This document shows positions 14,238 to 21,451 of a stretch of 30,574 nt of DNA, piece by piece (within the stretch, counting starts at the first letter, position 1; each line of letters starts with the position of its first letter). The stretch comes from CAUPWF01 sp964367905 (lineage in GTDB: Bacteria > Bacillota > Clostridia > Lachnospirales > Lachnospiraceae): positions 1 through 30,574 of the forward strand of contig CAYIZP010000037.1 in the NCBI GenBank assembly GCA_964367905.1. The letters are read 5' to 3'. The notes beneath the pieces are model-generated. The model was not told the DNA's origin and did no database searches. It was given only the letters and a program-made list of their open reading frames with translations. A program made the translations under genes and the position numbers.

Positions 14238-15302
14238 TTACACTTCCAATTTCATGTCGCCAGGTCGAATCCACTTCGCCCTTCTCATTCCTTCAGATAT
14301 AGTCAATGTAATCACCGCTGGTAATACAAATTGAATTACAATGATTTTCAACATCACTACATGCGTCGGTTCTGTTGCAATCATGGTCTGCCAAGTCATC
14401 AGTGGGCCTACCAATCCTGCCGTACCCATTCCCGATCCTGTAGCATTATTTGTCATATGTAATAACATGGTACTAATCGGTCCTAGAATTGCACTAGATA
14501 TAATAGCAGGAAGCCATATAATCGGTCTGCGTACAATATTCGGCATCTGTAGCATAGATGTTCCAATTCCTTGCGCTAGCAACCCACTCCATCCATTCTC
14601 TCGATAGCTTGCCACTGCGAATCCAACCATATTGCAACAACATCCCACGGTAGCAGCTCCAGCTGCTAATCCAGACAGACCTAAGATAATACCAATTGCC
14701 GCAGAACTAATCGGTAGTGTCAAGAACATCCCCATAAGAACCGAAACGATTACTCCCATAAGCAAGGGCTGTTGTTCTGTTCCCCAGTTCACCATAGCAC
14801 CCAACTGAACCATGAATTCCGATATTGTGGGTCCAACAAACAGTCCAGCGGCTGCACCTGTACCAATTGTGATAATTGGTGTAACTAAAATATCCAACTT
14901 TGTTCTTCCAGAAATCAGATGTCCGATGGAAATCCCTACGATTGCAGCGATAAATGCCCCTAGAGGCTCTCCTGGTCCTGTAAAAAATGGAGTTCCTTCT
15001 ACTAATAGAGCTCCAGATAAGATTGAGTTCGCATATCCGCCAACCATTCCCGCAGTAGCCGCAGAAAGTGCAACCAGAGGTGGCTCTTTTAGCTTAGATG
15101 CAACACCAACACCAATCCCTGCGCTTGTAAGAGATGCTGCCACTTTCCCGATTGCATAGATCAAATCCCCTACTGTACTACCTATCATAAGCCCTACTTG
15201 TTGCACAATCGTTCCAATAATCAATGTCGCGAACAACCCCAATGCCATGCCACTCAATCCATCGATTAGCACATAATTAAAAATACTTTTTACTTTTTTC
15301 AT
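14238..15302 (-). CDS. PTS EIIC-like membrane transporter (PTS_EIIC_2 type)
   Basis: The 354-residue protein is highly hydrophobic, with about ten helices rich in Gly and Ala. It has GLSGMALGLFATLIIGTIV near the start, FFTGPGEPLGAFIAAIVGI in the middle, and MTNNATGSGMGTAGLVGPL near the end. These recall the small PTS_EIIC_2 family of sugar-permease-like proteins. No EIIA or EIIB gene is adjacent, so phosphotransfer coupling is uncertain and it may work alone. The start at 15302 (MKKVKSIF) follows GAGAGGGAG; an ATG at 15317 lies ahead of this site. It ends 21 bp from the plus-strand terminator and is transcribed convergently to the filament operon. Confidence 0.8.
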   Translation of the reverse strand: MKKVKSIFNYVLIDGLSGMALGLFATLIIGTIVQQVGLMIGSTVGDLIYAIGKVAASLTSAGIGVGVASKLKEPPLVALSAATAGMVGGYANSILSGALLVEGTPFFTGPGEPLGAFIAAIVGISIGHLISGRTKLDILVTPIITIGTGAAAGLFVGPTISEFMVQLGAMVNWGTEQQPLLMGVIVSVLMGMFLTLPISSAAIGIILGLSGLAAGAATVGCCCNMVGFAVASYRENGWSGLLAQGIGTSMLQMPNIVRRPIIWLPAIISSAILGPISTMLLHMTNNATGSGMGTAGLVGPLMTWQTMIATEPTHVVMLKIIVIQFVLPAVITLTISEGMRRAKWIRPGDMKLEV

Positions 15303-15335
15303 GCTCTCCCTCTCCATTCATCTTTTTCGTGCTTT

Positions 15336-15394
15336 ATTATATCGGATTATTACTAAAAAAACAAGTATACCATATAGAGTTGTTATGCTATAAT
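15336..15394. promoter_or_regulatory. Back-to-back promoters
   Basis: Minus strand: TTGTTT (15359-15364) and TATAAT (15336-15341) with a 17-base spacer, serving the EIIC-like gene. Plus strand: extended -10 element TGCTATAAT (15386-15394) with a poor -35, serving the small conserved gene that starts at 15429. The two promoters lie within 60 bp, so they may be co-regulated. Confidence 0.6.
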
Positions 15395-15428
15395 CATCAG
15401 TATGAGAAACAAAGAAAGGAATTTTGTT

Positions 15429-15689
15429 ATGAGAATCTGGGGAAAACTTATTAAAGACAACCGTATGTTGAGAGATACTGTTGTTGAATTATATACATCC
15501 AACACAAGGACAGAAAAAGTCCTCCAAGGCTTAGAGGACATCTGTTATGAATTCGATCTGTCAAAACCTATCTGGTTAGACACAACCATAGAAGAATTTA
15601 AGCGACAAGATAAGTGCCGCTTTACCTCCGATAATTTTATTGATTCCATTGATTTTGATTATTTTGAATTTCACATCATAGAAGAATAA
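15429..15689 (+). CDS. Small conserved cytoplasmic protein, function unknown
   Basis: The 86-residue protein begins MRIWGKLIKDNRMLRDTVVE and contains CYEFDLSKPIWLDTTIEEFK and FDYFEFHIIEE at the C-terminus. I recognise it as a type of small protein widespread in Lachnospiraceae with no assigned role. It has no membrane segment or signal peptide and is acidic at the C-terminus. The ATG at 15429 is preceded by AAAGGA eight bases away; an ATG at 15402 lies before that site. It is transcribed alone from an extended -10 promoter. Its last codons form an inverted repeat with the end of the convergent gene. Confidence 0.8.
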   Translation: MRIWGKLIKDNRMLRDTVVELYTSNTRTEKVLQGLEDICYEFDLSKPIWLDTTIEEFKRQDKCRFTSDNFIDSIDFDYFEFHIIEE

Positions 15690-15707
15690 TCATTACGTTT
15701 ATTCTTC
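15681..15707. repeat. Inverted repeat shared by two convergent gene ends
   Basis: GAAGAATAA (15681-15689) and TTATTCTTC (15699-15707) form a 9-bp stem with a nine-base loop. On each strand the arm encodes Glu-Glu-stop of the gene reading into it. It may serve as a weak bidirectional terminator; a clear T run is missing. Confidence 0.55.
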
Positions 15708-16247
15708 TTCCACTTCACCTTGAGCCATCTTATGGTTTGTAGCACGCAATACCTGCAAGATAATCGGTAGCACAATAATTTGTACGATAATTCCTGGAAT
15801 TCCAGCCACAACAGCCGCCTGAACTGTTAACGCCTTCAGTATGCCTCCATTAAGTTGGAACAAGATGGTAAAGATAATACCATAAACCACTCTTCCACAA
15901 AACATAGATGCTAAAAGTGCTAAATATCTATTCCATTTTAGTTTCTGATAAAAAAATCCACTGCATAAACCATAGCACGCCAATTCGCCTAGCATAATTG
16001 GTAGCATAGGAAATGCTACTGGCATTCCTGTCAGCAAACTCGATAAAAGTGGTGTTACAATTCCCGCTGCCAATCCAAGCATTGGTCCACAAAGGAATCC
16101 ACATAATAAAACAGGTAGATGCATCGGCAAAAACACATTTCCTGGTATTCCAAATGCGTGTCCTGTGAAGTATGGCAATATAATTCCCACCACAACTAAT
16201 AGAGATGCTACGGTTAATCTCGCTGTGTTACTTTTAATTCTATCCAT
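15699..16247 (-). CDS. ECF transporter S component, substrate unknown
   Basis: The 182-residue protein has about six helices. After LTVASLLVVVGIILPYF it has the motif HAFGIPGNVFLPMHLPVLLC, followed by LGLAAGIVTPLLSSLLTGMP. These features fit the substrate-binding subunit of an energy-coupling-factor vitamin transporter. The ATPase and EcfT subunits are not in the window, as in group II ECF systems with a shared module. The substrate cannot be assigned. A palindromic operator overlies the predicted transcription start, so the gene is probably repressed by its substrate or product. The ATG is 16 bases from AGGA inside the palindrome, with a weaker purine stretch closer, so translation initiation is unclear. 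Confidence 0.82.
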   Translation of the reverse strand: MDRIKSNTARLTVASLLVVVGIILPYFTGHAFGIPGNVFLPMHLPVLLCGFLCGPMLGLAAGIVTPLLSSLLTGMPVAFPMLPIMLGELACYGLCSGFFYQKLKWNRYLALLASMFCGRVVYGIIFTILFQLNGGILKALTVQAAVVAGIPGIIVQIIVLPIILQVLRATNHKMAQGEVEEE

Positions 16248-16263
16248 TTTAATACCATCTCTT

Positions 16264-16310
16264 TCCTACAATCCTTGTAGGAGCATAGCATATTCTGGAT
16301 AAAATTACAA
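16264..16310 (-). promoter_or_regulatory. Promoter and 19-bp palindromic operator of the ECF S component
   Basis: On the minus strand TTGTAA (16305-16310) and TATGCT (16282-16287) are 17 bases apart. A palindrome TCCTACAA-N3-TTGTAGGA (16264-16282) starts at the edge of the -10 box and covers the expected start point. That position is typical for a repressor site. No second copy was seen in the window. Confidence 0.6.
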
Positions 16311-16320
16311 GAGACTCTGA

Positions 16321-16677
16321 CTATTTCTTCATCACAGGTTTAAAGATTAGTGATGCTAAATATCCAAAAATCAAGGCCGCCGATATCCCCACGGCACTAG
16401 CAGTAAATCCACCACGGAAGATTCCGATAAATCCTTCTTGATCTACAGCTTCCTTAATCCCCTTCCACAGTACATTACCAAATCCTAGCAAGGGCACACT
16501 GGCTCCTGCTCCTGCATATTCTTGAAACCCGTCATACAAACCAAAAAATCCAAGAACTGCACCACCACATACTAACGTCACCATAATTCTACCTGGCATC
16601 ATCTTTGTTCGATCTAATAAAATCTGAGCCAATGCACAGATAACCCCTCCGACCCAAAACGCATTGAAATATTCCAT
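16321..16677 (-). CDS. spoVAE: Stage V sporulation protein AE (SpoVAEb-type)
   Basis: The 118-residue membrane protein starts MEYFNAFWVGGVICALAQIL and contains LDRTKMMPGRIMVTLVCGGA and DQEGFIGIFRGGFTASAVGI, all typical of SpoVAE(b). SpoVA proteins form the inner-membrane channel that loads dipicolinic acid into the spore core and releases it on germination. It lies 29 bp after spoVAD in the same direction. Its length is normal for the family. Forespore-specific expression is expected, but I could not define a convincing sigma-G promoter. The gene marks the host as a spore former. Confidence 0.92.
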   Translation of the reverse strand: MEYFNAFWVGGVICALAQILLDRTKMMPGRIMVTLVCGGAVLGFFGLYDGFQEYAGAGASVPLLGFGNVLWKGIKEAVDQEGFIGIFRGGFTASAVGISAALIFGYLASLIFKPVMKK

Positions 16678-16706
16678 CTCTTTTCTCCTATCTCATCACC
16701 CCACAA

Positions 16707-17729
16707 TTACGAATCGTACTCCAACACAACTCCGTGTGCAATTCCTGGAACACTCCCTCCCTCGTTGTAGCTCACTGTTGACATCAAGGCTCCAGTTGGA
16801 ACGAATAACACACGCTTCCACTCTCCGCTTTCGATCCGAGGCAAGATATAAGCGGCCAAGGTAACCGCTGCACATCCACAGCCACTTCCTCCTGCATGGG
16901 TATCCTGTTGTAACTGGTCAAATATAATCTTTCCACAATCCAGATGTTGCTCTTGAATATGAATATCTTCCTTTCGTAACATATCGCATAAGATTGTGCT
17001 GCCGATATAACCCAGATCTCCTGTGATAATGCGGTCATAATCTTCTGGTTTTCGATTCATATCTGTTAGATTACTCACAATCGTATCCCGTGCAGCGGGT
17101 GCCATACACGCTCCCATATTCTGAGAGTCTTTCAGTCCATAATCTATAATTTTTCCAATCGTAATGCCAGCAATCTTCACCTTTCGATTCTGTTTCTCTG
17201 CGCCCAAGATAAATGCCCCACTTCCCGTCACCGTCCACTGCGCCGATAGAGGACGCTGATTCGCGTAATTTAACGGGAACCTAAATTCCTTCTCAGCACT
17301 TGCAAAATGACTGGATGTAGCTGCTATCACATAATTTGCATACCCCGCCGAAACACTCATGGCACCAAGAGCTAGAGCTTCCCCAGACGTGGAGCAAGCA
17401 CCGAATAGTCCAAATAGAGGAATCTGAAATTCTTCCGCCGCCCCTAGTGAGGTTGCAATTCCTTGGCGCAACAAGTCACCACCAAAGAAAAATCTCATCT
17501 CATTTGGGCCAAGGCCAGCTTTTTGCAATGCCATCGCACTTGCCTGCTTCTGCATTTCACTCTCTGCCGCCTCCCAGGTTTCCTGTTCAAACAACGTATC
17601 CTTGCCCACCCTGTCAAACATGGGTCCTAGGGGTCCTTCACCCTCTTTTGTTCCTACAATCGACGCACTCGATGCAATATAAGCAGGCCGTTCAAATACA
17701 ATGCTCTGCTTTCCAACGTATTGTGACAT
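16707..17729 (-). CDS. spoVAD: Stage V sporulation protein AD
   Basis: The 340-residue protein has the thiolase-like fold of SpoVAD. It starts KQSIVFERPAYIASSASIVG, with GACSTSGEALALGAMSVSAG at the position of the thiolase nucleophile region and GAMMSTVSYNEG-like sequence near the end (GALMSTVSYNEGGSVPGI). SpoVAD binds dipicolinic acid and partners with SpoVAC and SpoVAE in the spore channel. The ATG has AGGA seven bases upstream. The usual upstream partner spoVAC is absent; the preceding gene is coaBC, 37 bp away. An 8-bp inverted repeat lies in that gap. Confidence 0.94.
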   Translation of the reverse strand: MSQYVGKQSIVFERPAYIASSASIVGTKEGEGPLGPMFDRVGKDTLFEQETWEAAESEMQKQASAMALQKAGLGPNEMRFFFGGDLLRQGIATSLGAAEEFQIPLFGLFGACSTSGEALALGAMSVSAGYANYVIAATSSHFASAEKEFRFPLNYANQRPLSAQWTVTGSGAFILGAEKQNRKVKIAGITIGKIIDYGLKDSQNMGACMAPAARDTIVSNLTDMNRKPEDYDRIITGDLGYIGSTILCDMLRKEDIHIQEQHLDCGKIIFDQLQQDTHAGGSGCGCAAVTLAAYILPRIESGEWKRVLFVPTGALMSTVSYNEGGSVPGIAHGVVLEYDS

Positions 17730-17739
17730 ACACTTTTCC

Positions 17740-17769
17740 TAACCTATCTAATGTTTTCTTAATAGGTTA
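17740..17769. repeat. Inverted repeat between coaBC and spoVAD
   Basis: TAACCTAT (17740-17747) and ATAGGTTA (17762-17769) enclose 14 bases. The right arm overlaps the coaBC stop codon and the left arm ends 10 bases before the spoVAD start. No T run follows, so termination is doubtful. It may be an operator or a processing hairpin that separates metabolic from sporulation expression. Confidence 0.4.
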
Positions 17770-18969
17770 TCCTAAATGGGAAAATTTATGCATGATTTCA
17801 TTTAAAACTTCATTTGCCACTTCTTCCTTACTCATCGTAGGCAATGACTTCTCCATATCTTTCGTTATGATGGTGACCACATTGGTATCTCCACCAAAAC
17901 CTGCTCCCTCCACCTTCAAGTTGTTCGCAACAATCATATCCAGATTTTTTCGTTCTAGCTTGTCACGAGAATTCCCAATTAGGTTCTCTGTCTCCATAGA
18001 AAACCCACATAGAAATTGTCTCGTGCTTTTCTCTTCTCCCAGTGTTTTTAATATATCGGTCGTTCTTTCTAACTCAATCGATAGGTTTCCGTCTTTCTTC
18101 TTCGTCTTTTCATCATGGACTTCCTTTGGACGATAGTCTGCCACTGCTGCCGCCTTAATCACAATATCCTGTGTTGACACGCACTCCATTACCGCCTCAT
18201 ACATATCCTGCGCACTCACCACATCCACAACTCGCACTCCTACTGGCTTACTCAAATTTGTTTCTCCCGATACCAAGGTCACTTCAGCCCCTCGCATCGC
18301 AGCTATTCTAGCAAATGCATATCCCATCTTTCCTGTGGAATGGTTGGTCATAAAGCGAACGGGATCCAATGCTTCACGGGTAGCTCCTGCAGTAATCAAT
18401 ATTTTCTTCCCGCACAAATCCTTTGGCATCGCAACCTCACGGACGATATATTCCACCAAGACTTCCGCTTCTACCATCTTGCCAACCCCAACATCGCCAC
18501 ATGCCAAATAGCCACTCACCGGTTCTATCATCTGAAACCCATAACGGCTCAACTTGTCCATATTATCCTGCACAATTTTATTTTCATACATCCCTGTATT
18601 CATAGCAGGTGCCACAAGAATCGGGCATTTTGCTGCCAACACCGTTGTCGTCAACATATCATCTGCAATTCCATTTGCCATCTTGCCGATGACATTTGCT
18701 GTAGCAGGGGCAATTAGGATAATGTCCGCATTCTTCGCAAGTCCAACATGTTCTACTTCAAATTCATGGTTTCGATCAAAGGTGTCCGTAATACATCTTC
18801 TATGACAGAGCGCCTCGAATGTATTCGGAGTAATAAAATGCTGTGCATTCTCGGTCATAATGACATGAACATCTGCTCCCAATTTGACCAGAGCACTGGC
18901 TGTATTTGCCATTTTATATGCTGCTATTCCTCCAGTAATTCCCAGAACAACGGTTTTTCCTCTTAGCAT
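17767..18969 (-). CDS. coaBC: Bifunctional CoaBC: phosphopantothenate-cysteine ligase and phosphopantothenoylcysteine decarboxylase
   Basis: The 400-residue protein has the FMN-dependent decarboxylase CoaC in about residues 1-180. Its motifs are GKTVVLGITGGIAAYKMA, the His in FEVEHVGLAKNADI, and PAMNTGMYEN. The ligase CoaB (about 185-400) has ITAGATREALDPVRFMTNHS with STGKMGYAFA, and the Lys-containing AAAVADYRPKEVHDEKTKKK. It converts 4'-phosphopantothenate to 4'-phosphopantetheine in CoA synthesis. I start at 18969 (MLRGKTVV), nine bases after AAAGG; an ATG at 18978 directly abuts that site and is too close. A PanT-like transporter gene is divergent upstream, which fits pantothenate use. 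Confidence 0.96.
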   Translation of the reverse strand: MLRGKTVVLGITGGIAAYKMANTASALVKLGADVHVIMTENAQHFITPNTFEALCHRRCITDTFDRNHEFEVEHVGLAKNADIILIAPATANVIGKMANGIADDMLTTTVLAAKCPILVAPAMNTGMYENKIVQDNMDKLSRYGFQMIEPVSGYLACGDVGVGKMVEAEVLVEYIVREVAMPKDLCGKKILITAGATREALDPVRFMTNHSTGKMGYAFARIAAMRGAEVTLVSGETNLSKPVGVRVVDVVSAQDMYEAVMECVSTQDIVIKAAAVADYRPKEVHDEKTKKKDGNLSIELERTTDILKTLGEEKSTRQFLCGFSMETENLIGNSRDKLERKNLDMIVANNLKVEGAGFGGDTNVVTIITKDMEKSLPTMSKEEVANEVLNEIMHKFSHLG

Positions 18970-19018
18970 AGTTTTCATCCTTTCTACTTTATCTCAAGTG
19001 ATTCAGATCAAAAGAGCA

Positions 19019-19048
19019 TTGACCTGCAATTATTTTGTGTGCTATCAT
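19019..19048 (+). promoter_or_regulatory. Promoter of the PanT-like gene
   Basis: TTGACC (19019-19024), 18 bases, TATCAT (19043-19048). The leader of about 50 bases contains an iterated GTATT pattern and a short palindrome CTTAATTTAAG before AAAGGAGG (19094-19101). It faces away from coaBC. Confidence 0.6.
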
Positions 19049-19107
19049 TACAGTGTAACGTATTGTATTGTATCTTAATTTAAGAACGATAACAAAGGAG
19101 GCATAAT

Positions 19108-19746
19108 ATGAATCAAAAAAACAGAAACCAAAAGACACTAGACCTTGTACAAGTTGCACTATTAAGTGCCGTCATCATCGTCATGGCATTCACCCCATTC
19201 CTAGGATATATCCCTCTAGGATTTACTCGGGCAACCATCATCCACATCCCTGTCATTATTGGATCCATTTTATTAGGACCGAAAAAAGGTGCCCTATTAG
19301 GACTGGTATTTGGCCTAACAAGCCTAGTGAACAACACAATCAATCCGACTGTAACTTCCTTCGTCTTCACCCCATTTTATACATTAGGCGAGGTCAATGG
19401 TGGTATCGGAAGTCTCATCATCTGTCTTGTCCCTCGAACCTTGGTAGGGATTACCCCATACTACGTCTACAAGGCAGTCCTTAAAATGACCAAAGAGAGA
19501 AAGTCGAGCACCTATCTGGCGCTCGGAGCTTCCGGAATCGTAGGTGCCCTCACCAACACTCTTTTGGTCATGAATTTAATCTTTCTATTCTTTCGTGATG
19601 CTTATGCGAATGTAAACAGCATCGCAAGCGATGCATTATACGGTTTCATCCTAAGCATCATCGGAATCAACGGCATACCAGAAGCCATTGTTGCAGCCAT
19701 TGTGACTACATTGGTTGGGCGGGTACTAGTACAGGTTGTAAAATAA
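19108..19746 (+). CDS. panT: ECF transporter S component, probably pantothenate (PanT-like)
   Basis: The 212-residue protein has about six helices. The segment LGYIPLGFTRATIIHIPVII and GSILLGPKKGALLGLVFGL, followed by TNPTVTSFVFTPF-like sequence (NPTVTSFVFTPFYTLGE), match the S components that I associate with pantothenate uptake in Clostridia. Divergence from coaBC strengthens this, because the product feeds CoA synthesis. The energising EcfA/EcfT module is not in the window. AAAGGAGG precedes the ATG by six bases. Its last 41 bases overlap the end of uppP on the other strand. Pantothenate specificity is an inference from context and family resemblance. Confidence 0.82.
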   Translation: MNQKNRNQKTLDLVQVALLSAVIIVMAFTPFLGYIPLGFTRATIIHIPVIIGSILLGPKKGALLGLVFGLTSLVNNTINPTVTSFVFTPFYTLGEVNGGIGSLIICLVPRTLVGITPYYVYKAVLKMTKERKSSTYLALGASGIVGALTNTLLVMNLIFLFFRDAYANVNSIASDALYGFILSIIGINGIPEAIVAAIVTTLVGRVLVQVVK

Positions 19747-20557
19747 AATACAACAATACTAAAACTCCTAGCACAATCCGATAATAACCAAACACCTTGA
19801 AATCATTCGTCTTAATATAATTCATCAAAAATCGAATGGTGAAGATTGATACAACGAAAGCAACGAACATACCAACCAGTAGAATAGCTACTTCCATCAC
19901 ACTGAAGTTAAATCCATATCCAATAATTTTTAATAAACTTGCTCCAAACATTACAGGAATGGATAAGAAGAAGGTGAATTCTGCCGCAATATGTCTTGAC
20001 ATTCCAAACATCAGCGCTCCGACAATTGTAATTCCAGAGCGCGATGTTCCAGGAATCAATGCCAACACTTGAAGCAATCCGATGATCAATGCATCTTGGT
20101 ATGTAAACTGTGAAAACTTCTTAACTCGTGGCTCCACCCCTTTATTTCGATTCTCAACGATAATGAATAACACTCCATAAATAATCAATGTAATTGCCAC
20201 TACTACGTAACTTCCTAATACTTGGTCGATGGCATCCTCAAACAAAATACCTATGACTGCTGCTGGTATTACTGCAACCAACACCTTGAACCAAATCGTC
20301 CATGTCGCACGTTTTTGTCTTGGTGATTTCTTCGGTGAAAATGGATTTAACTTATTGAAATAGATAAGCACTACCGCCATGATTGCTCCTAACTGAATAA
20401 CTACTAGAAACATATTCAAAAAATCTTCGGATACATCCAATTTGATAAATTCATCAACTAAAATCATATGTCCAGTACTACTAATCGGCAACCATTCGGT
20501 AATCCCTTCTACGATTCCTAATAGAATCGCCTTTAGAATGTTTAAAAATACGTCCAT
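19706..20557 (-). CDS. uppP: Undecaprenyl-diphosphatase
   Basis: The 283-residue BacA-type membrane enzyme has the two catalytic motifs EGITEWLPISSTGH near residues 17-30 and PGTSRSGITIVGALM near 170-185. It dephosphorylates undecaprenyl pyrophosphate, recycling the lipid carrier for peptidoglycan and other wall polymers, and is a known determinant of bacitracin resistance. About eight helices are present. GAGGGGG lies five bases before the ATG. It follows the HAD phosphatase gene by 11 bp, so the two are probably one operon. The C-terminus runs 41 bp into the convergent PanT-like gene, slightly longer than family-typical endings. Confidence 0.95.
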   Translation of the reverse strand: MDVFLNILKAILLGIVEGITEWLPISSTGHMILVDEFIKLDVSEDFLNMFLVVIQLGAIMAVVLIYFNKLNPFSPKKSPRQKRATWTIWFKVLVAVIPAAVIGILFEDAIDQVLGSYVVVAITLIIYGVLFIIVENRNKGVEPRVKKFSQFTYQDALIIGLLQVLALIPGTSRSGITIVGALMFGMSRHIAAEFTFFLSIPVMFGASLLKIIGYGFNFSVMEVAILLVGMFVAFVVSIFTIRFLMNYIKTNDFKVFGYYRIVLGVLVLLYFILQPVLVPAQPM

Positions 20558-20568
20558 GTCTTCCCCCT

Positions 20569-21399
20569 CTATACTTCCAATACAAATTTATGAATCGCCT
20601 TGGCAACTCCGTCTTCATTGTTGCTATCCGTAATATAATCGGCGCTTTCCTTGAGTTCTTCCACTCCGTTTTTCATCACCACACCAAGACCAGCCATCTG
20701 AATCATAGTTTCATCGTTCATGCCGTCTCCTAGAGCCATGATTTCATCGAGTTCAATCCCTAAATACTCCCCCAACTTCTGTAATCCGAGACCCTTATGA
20801 ATTCCAACCTCTGTGATTTCAATATTATTGTGAAATGCCCCATGCATTTCATAATCACCCAAATTCTTCAACGCTCCGACCAGTTCCTCTTTCTCCTCAG
20901 TAGTTTCCACTACGATATGTAACTTATCACTTCCCTGATTTCTGCGATGCAACTCCTCTCGGATATTATCTACACGGACTCTAGTGGTCATGATATAATG
21001 AATCATCTCATCATTGAGAAACTGAGGCAATTTTTCAATCAAATCCTCTTGTGTATATCCAATTCCATCGAAGAAGACCTCATAGTAAGTGTGATACTTC
21101 TGTGCAATATCCAGTAATTGACACACTACATCTGGTGGTAATACCTTTTCAAACACCGTTTTGTTTTCCATCAAATCTACAATTCTAGCTCCATTTGCAC
21201 TGATTGCATAACGTACCCCCTCTATCTTCGTCAGCTCTTTTGGTATTGCACTAATCGGTCTCCCCGTGCATGCAACCACATGTACGCCCTGCTCGATCGC
21301 CTTCAGCAAAGCCTCTCTAGTATAGGGAGTGAGTTCCTTCTCATCATTGAGTAATGTTCCGTCCATATCGATTGCAATTAATTTAATCTTCGAATTCAT
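20569..21399 (-). CDS. Cof-type HAD-IIB phosphatase
   Basis: The 276-residue protein carries HAD motif I as LIAIDMDGTLLNDEKELT, motif II in VVACTGRPISA, and the C-terminal GDGMNDETMIQMAGLGVVMK with the metal-binding Asp pair. The inserted cap domain is of the Cof/IIB type. Such enzymes dephosphorylate sugar phosphates or nucleotide-related metabolites; the substrate is unknown. The start at 21399 (MNSKIKLI) follows AAGGA by seven bases. An ATG at 21426 lies before that site and is rejected. It is followed closely by uppP and preceded by the flavodiiron gene at 52 bp with no clear terminator. Confidence 0.93.
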   Translation of the reverse strand: MNSKIKLIAIDMDGTLLNDEKELTPYTREALLKAIEQGVHVVACTGRPISAIPKELTKIEGVRYAISANGARIVDLMENKTVFEKVLPPDVVCQLLDIAQKYHTYYEVFFDGIGYTQEDLIEKLPQFLNDEMIHYIMTTRVRVDNIREELHRRNQGSDKLHIVVETTEEKEELVGALKNLGDYEMHGAFHNNIEITEVGIHKGLGLQKLGEYLGIELDEIMALGDGMNDETMIQMAGLGVVMKNGVEELKESADYITDSNNEDGVAKAIHKFVLEV

Positions 21400-21451
21400 C
21401 CTTCGTTCCTTACCTTTTTTATACATTATGCGTGATAAGTTTATTCCACCA

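Noticed and set aside
14812..15159. Plus-strand open frame opposite the EIIC-like gene
   Set aside because: It is the reverse reading of Gly/Ala-rich membrane helices, with no ribosome binding site and no recognisable protein.
16264..16282. Vitamin riboswitch upstream of the ECF S component
   Set aside because: The leader after the predicted start is only about 30 bases, and the single symmetric palindrome fits a protein operator better.
17336..18136. Long plus-strand open frame opposite spoVAD and coaBC
   Set aside because: It is antisense to two well-recognised genes, lacks a ribosome binding site and has low-complexity composition with no family resemblance.
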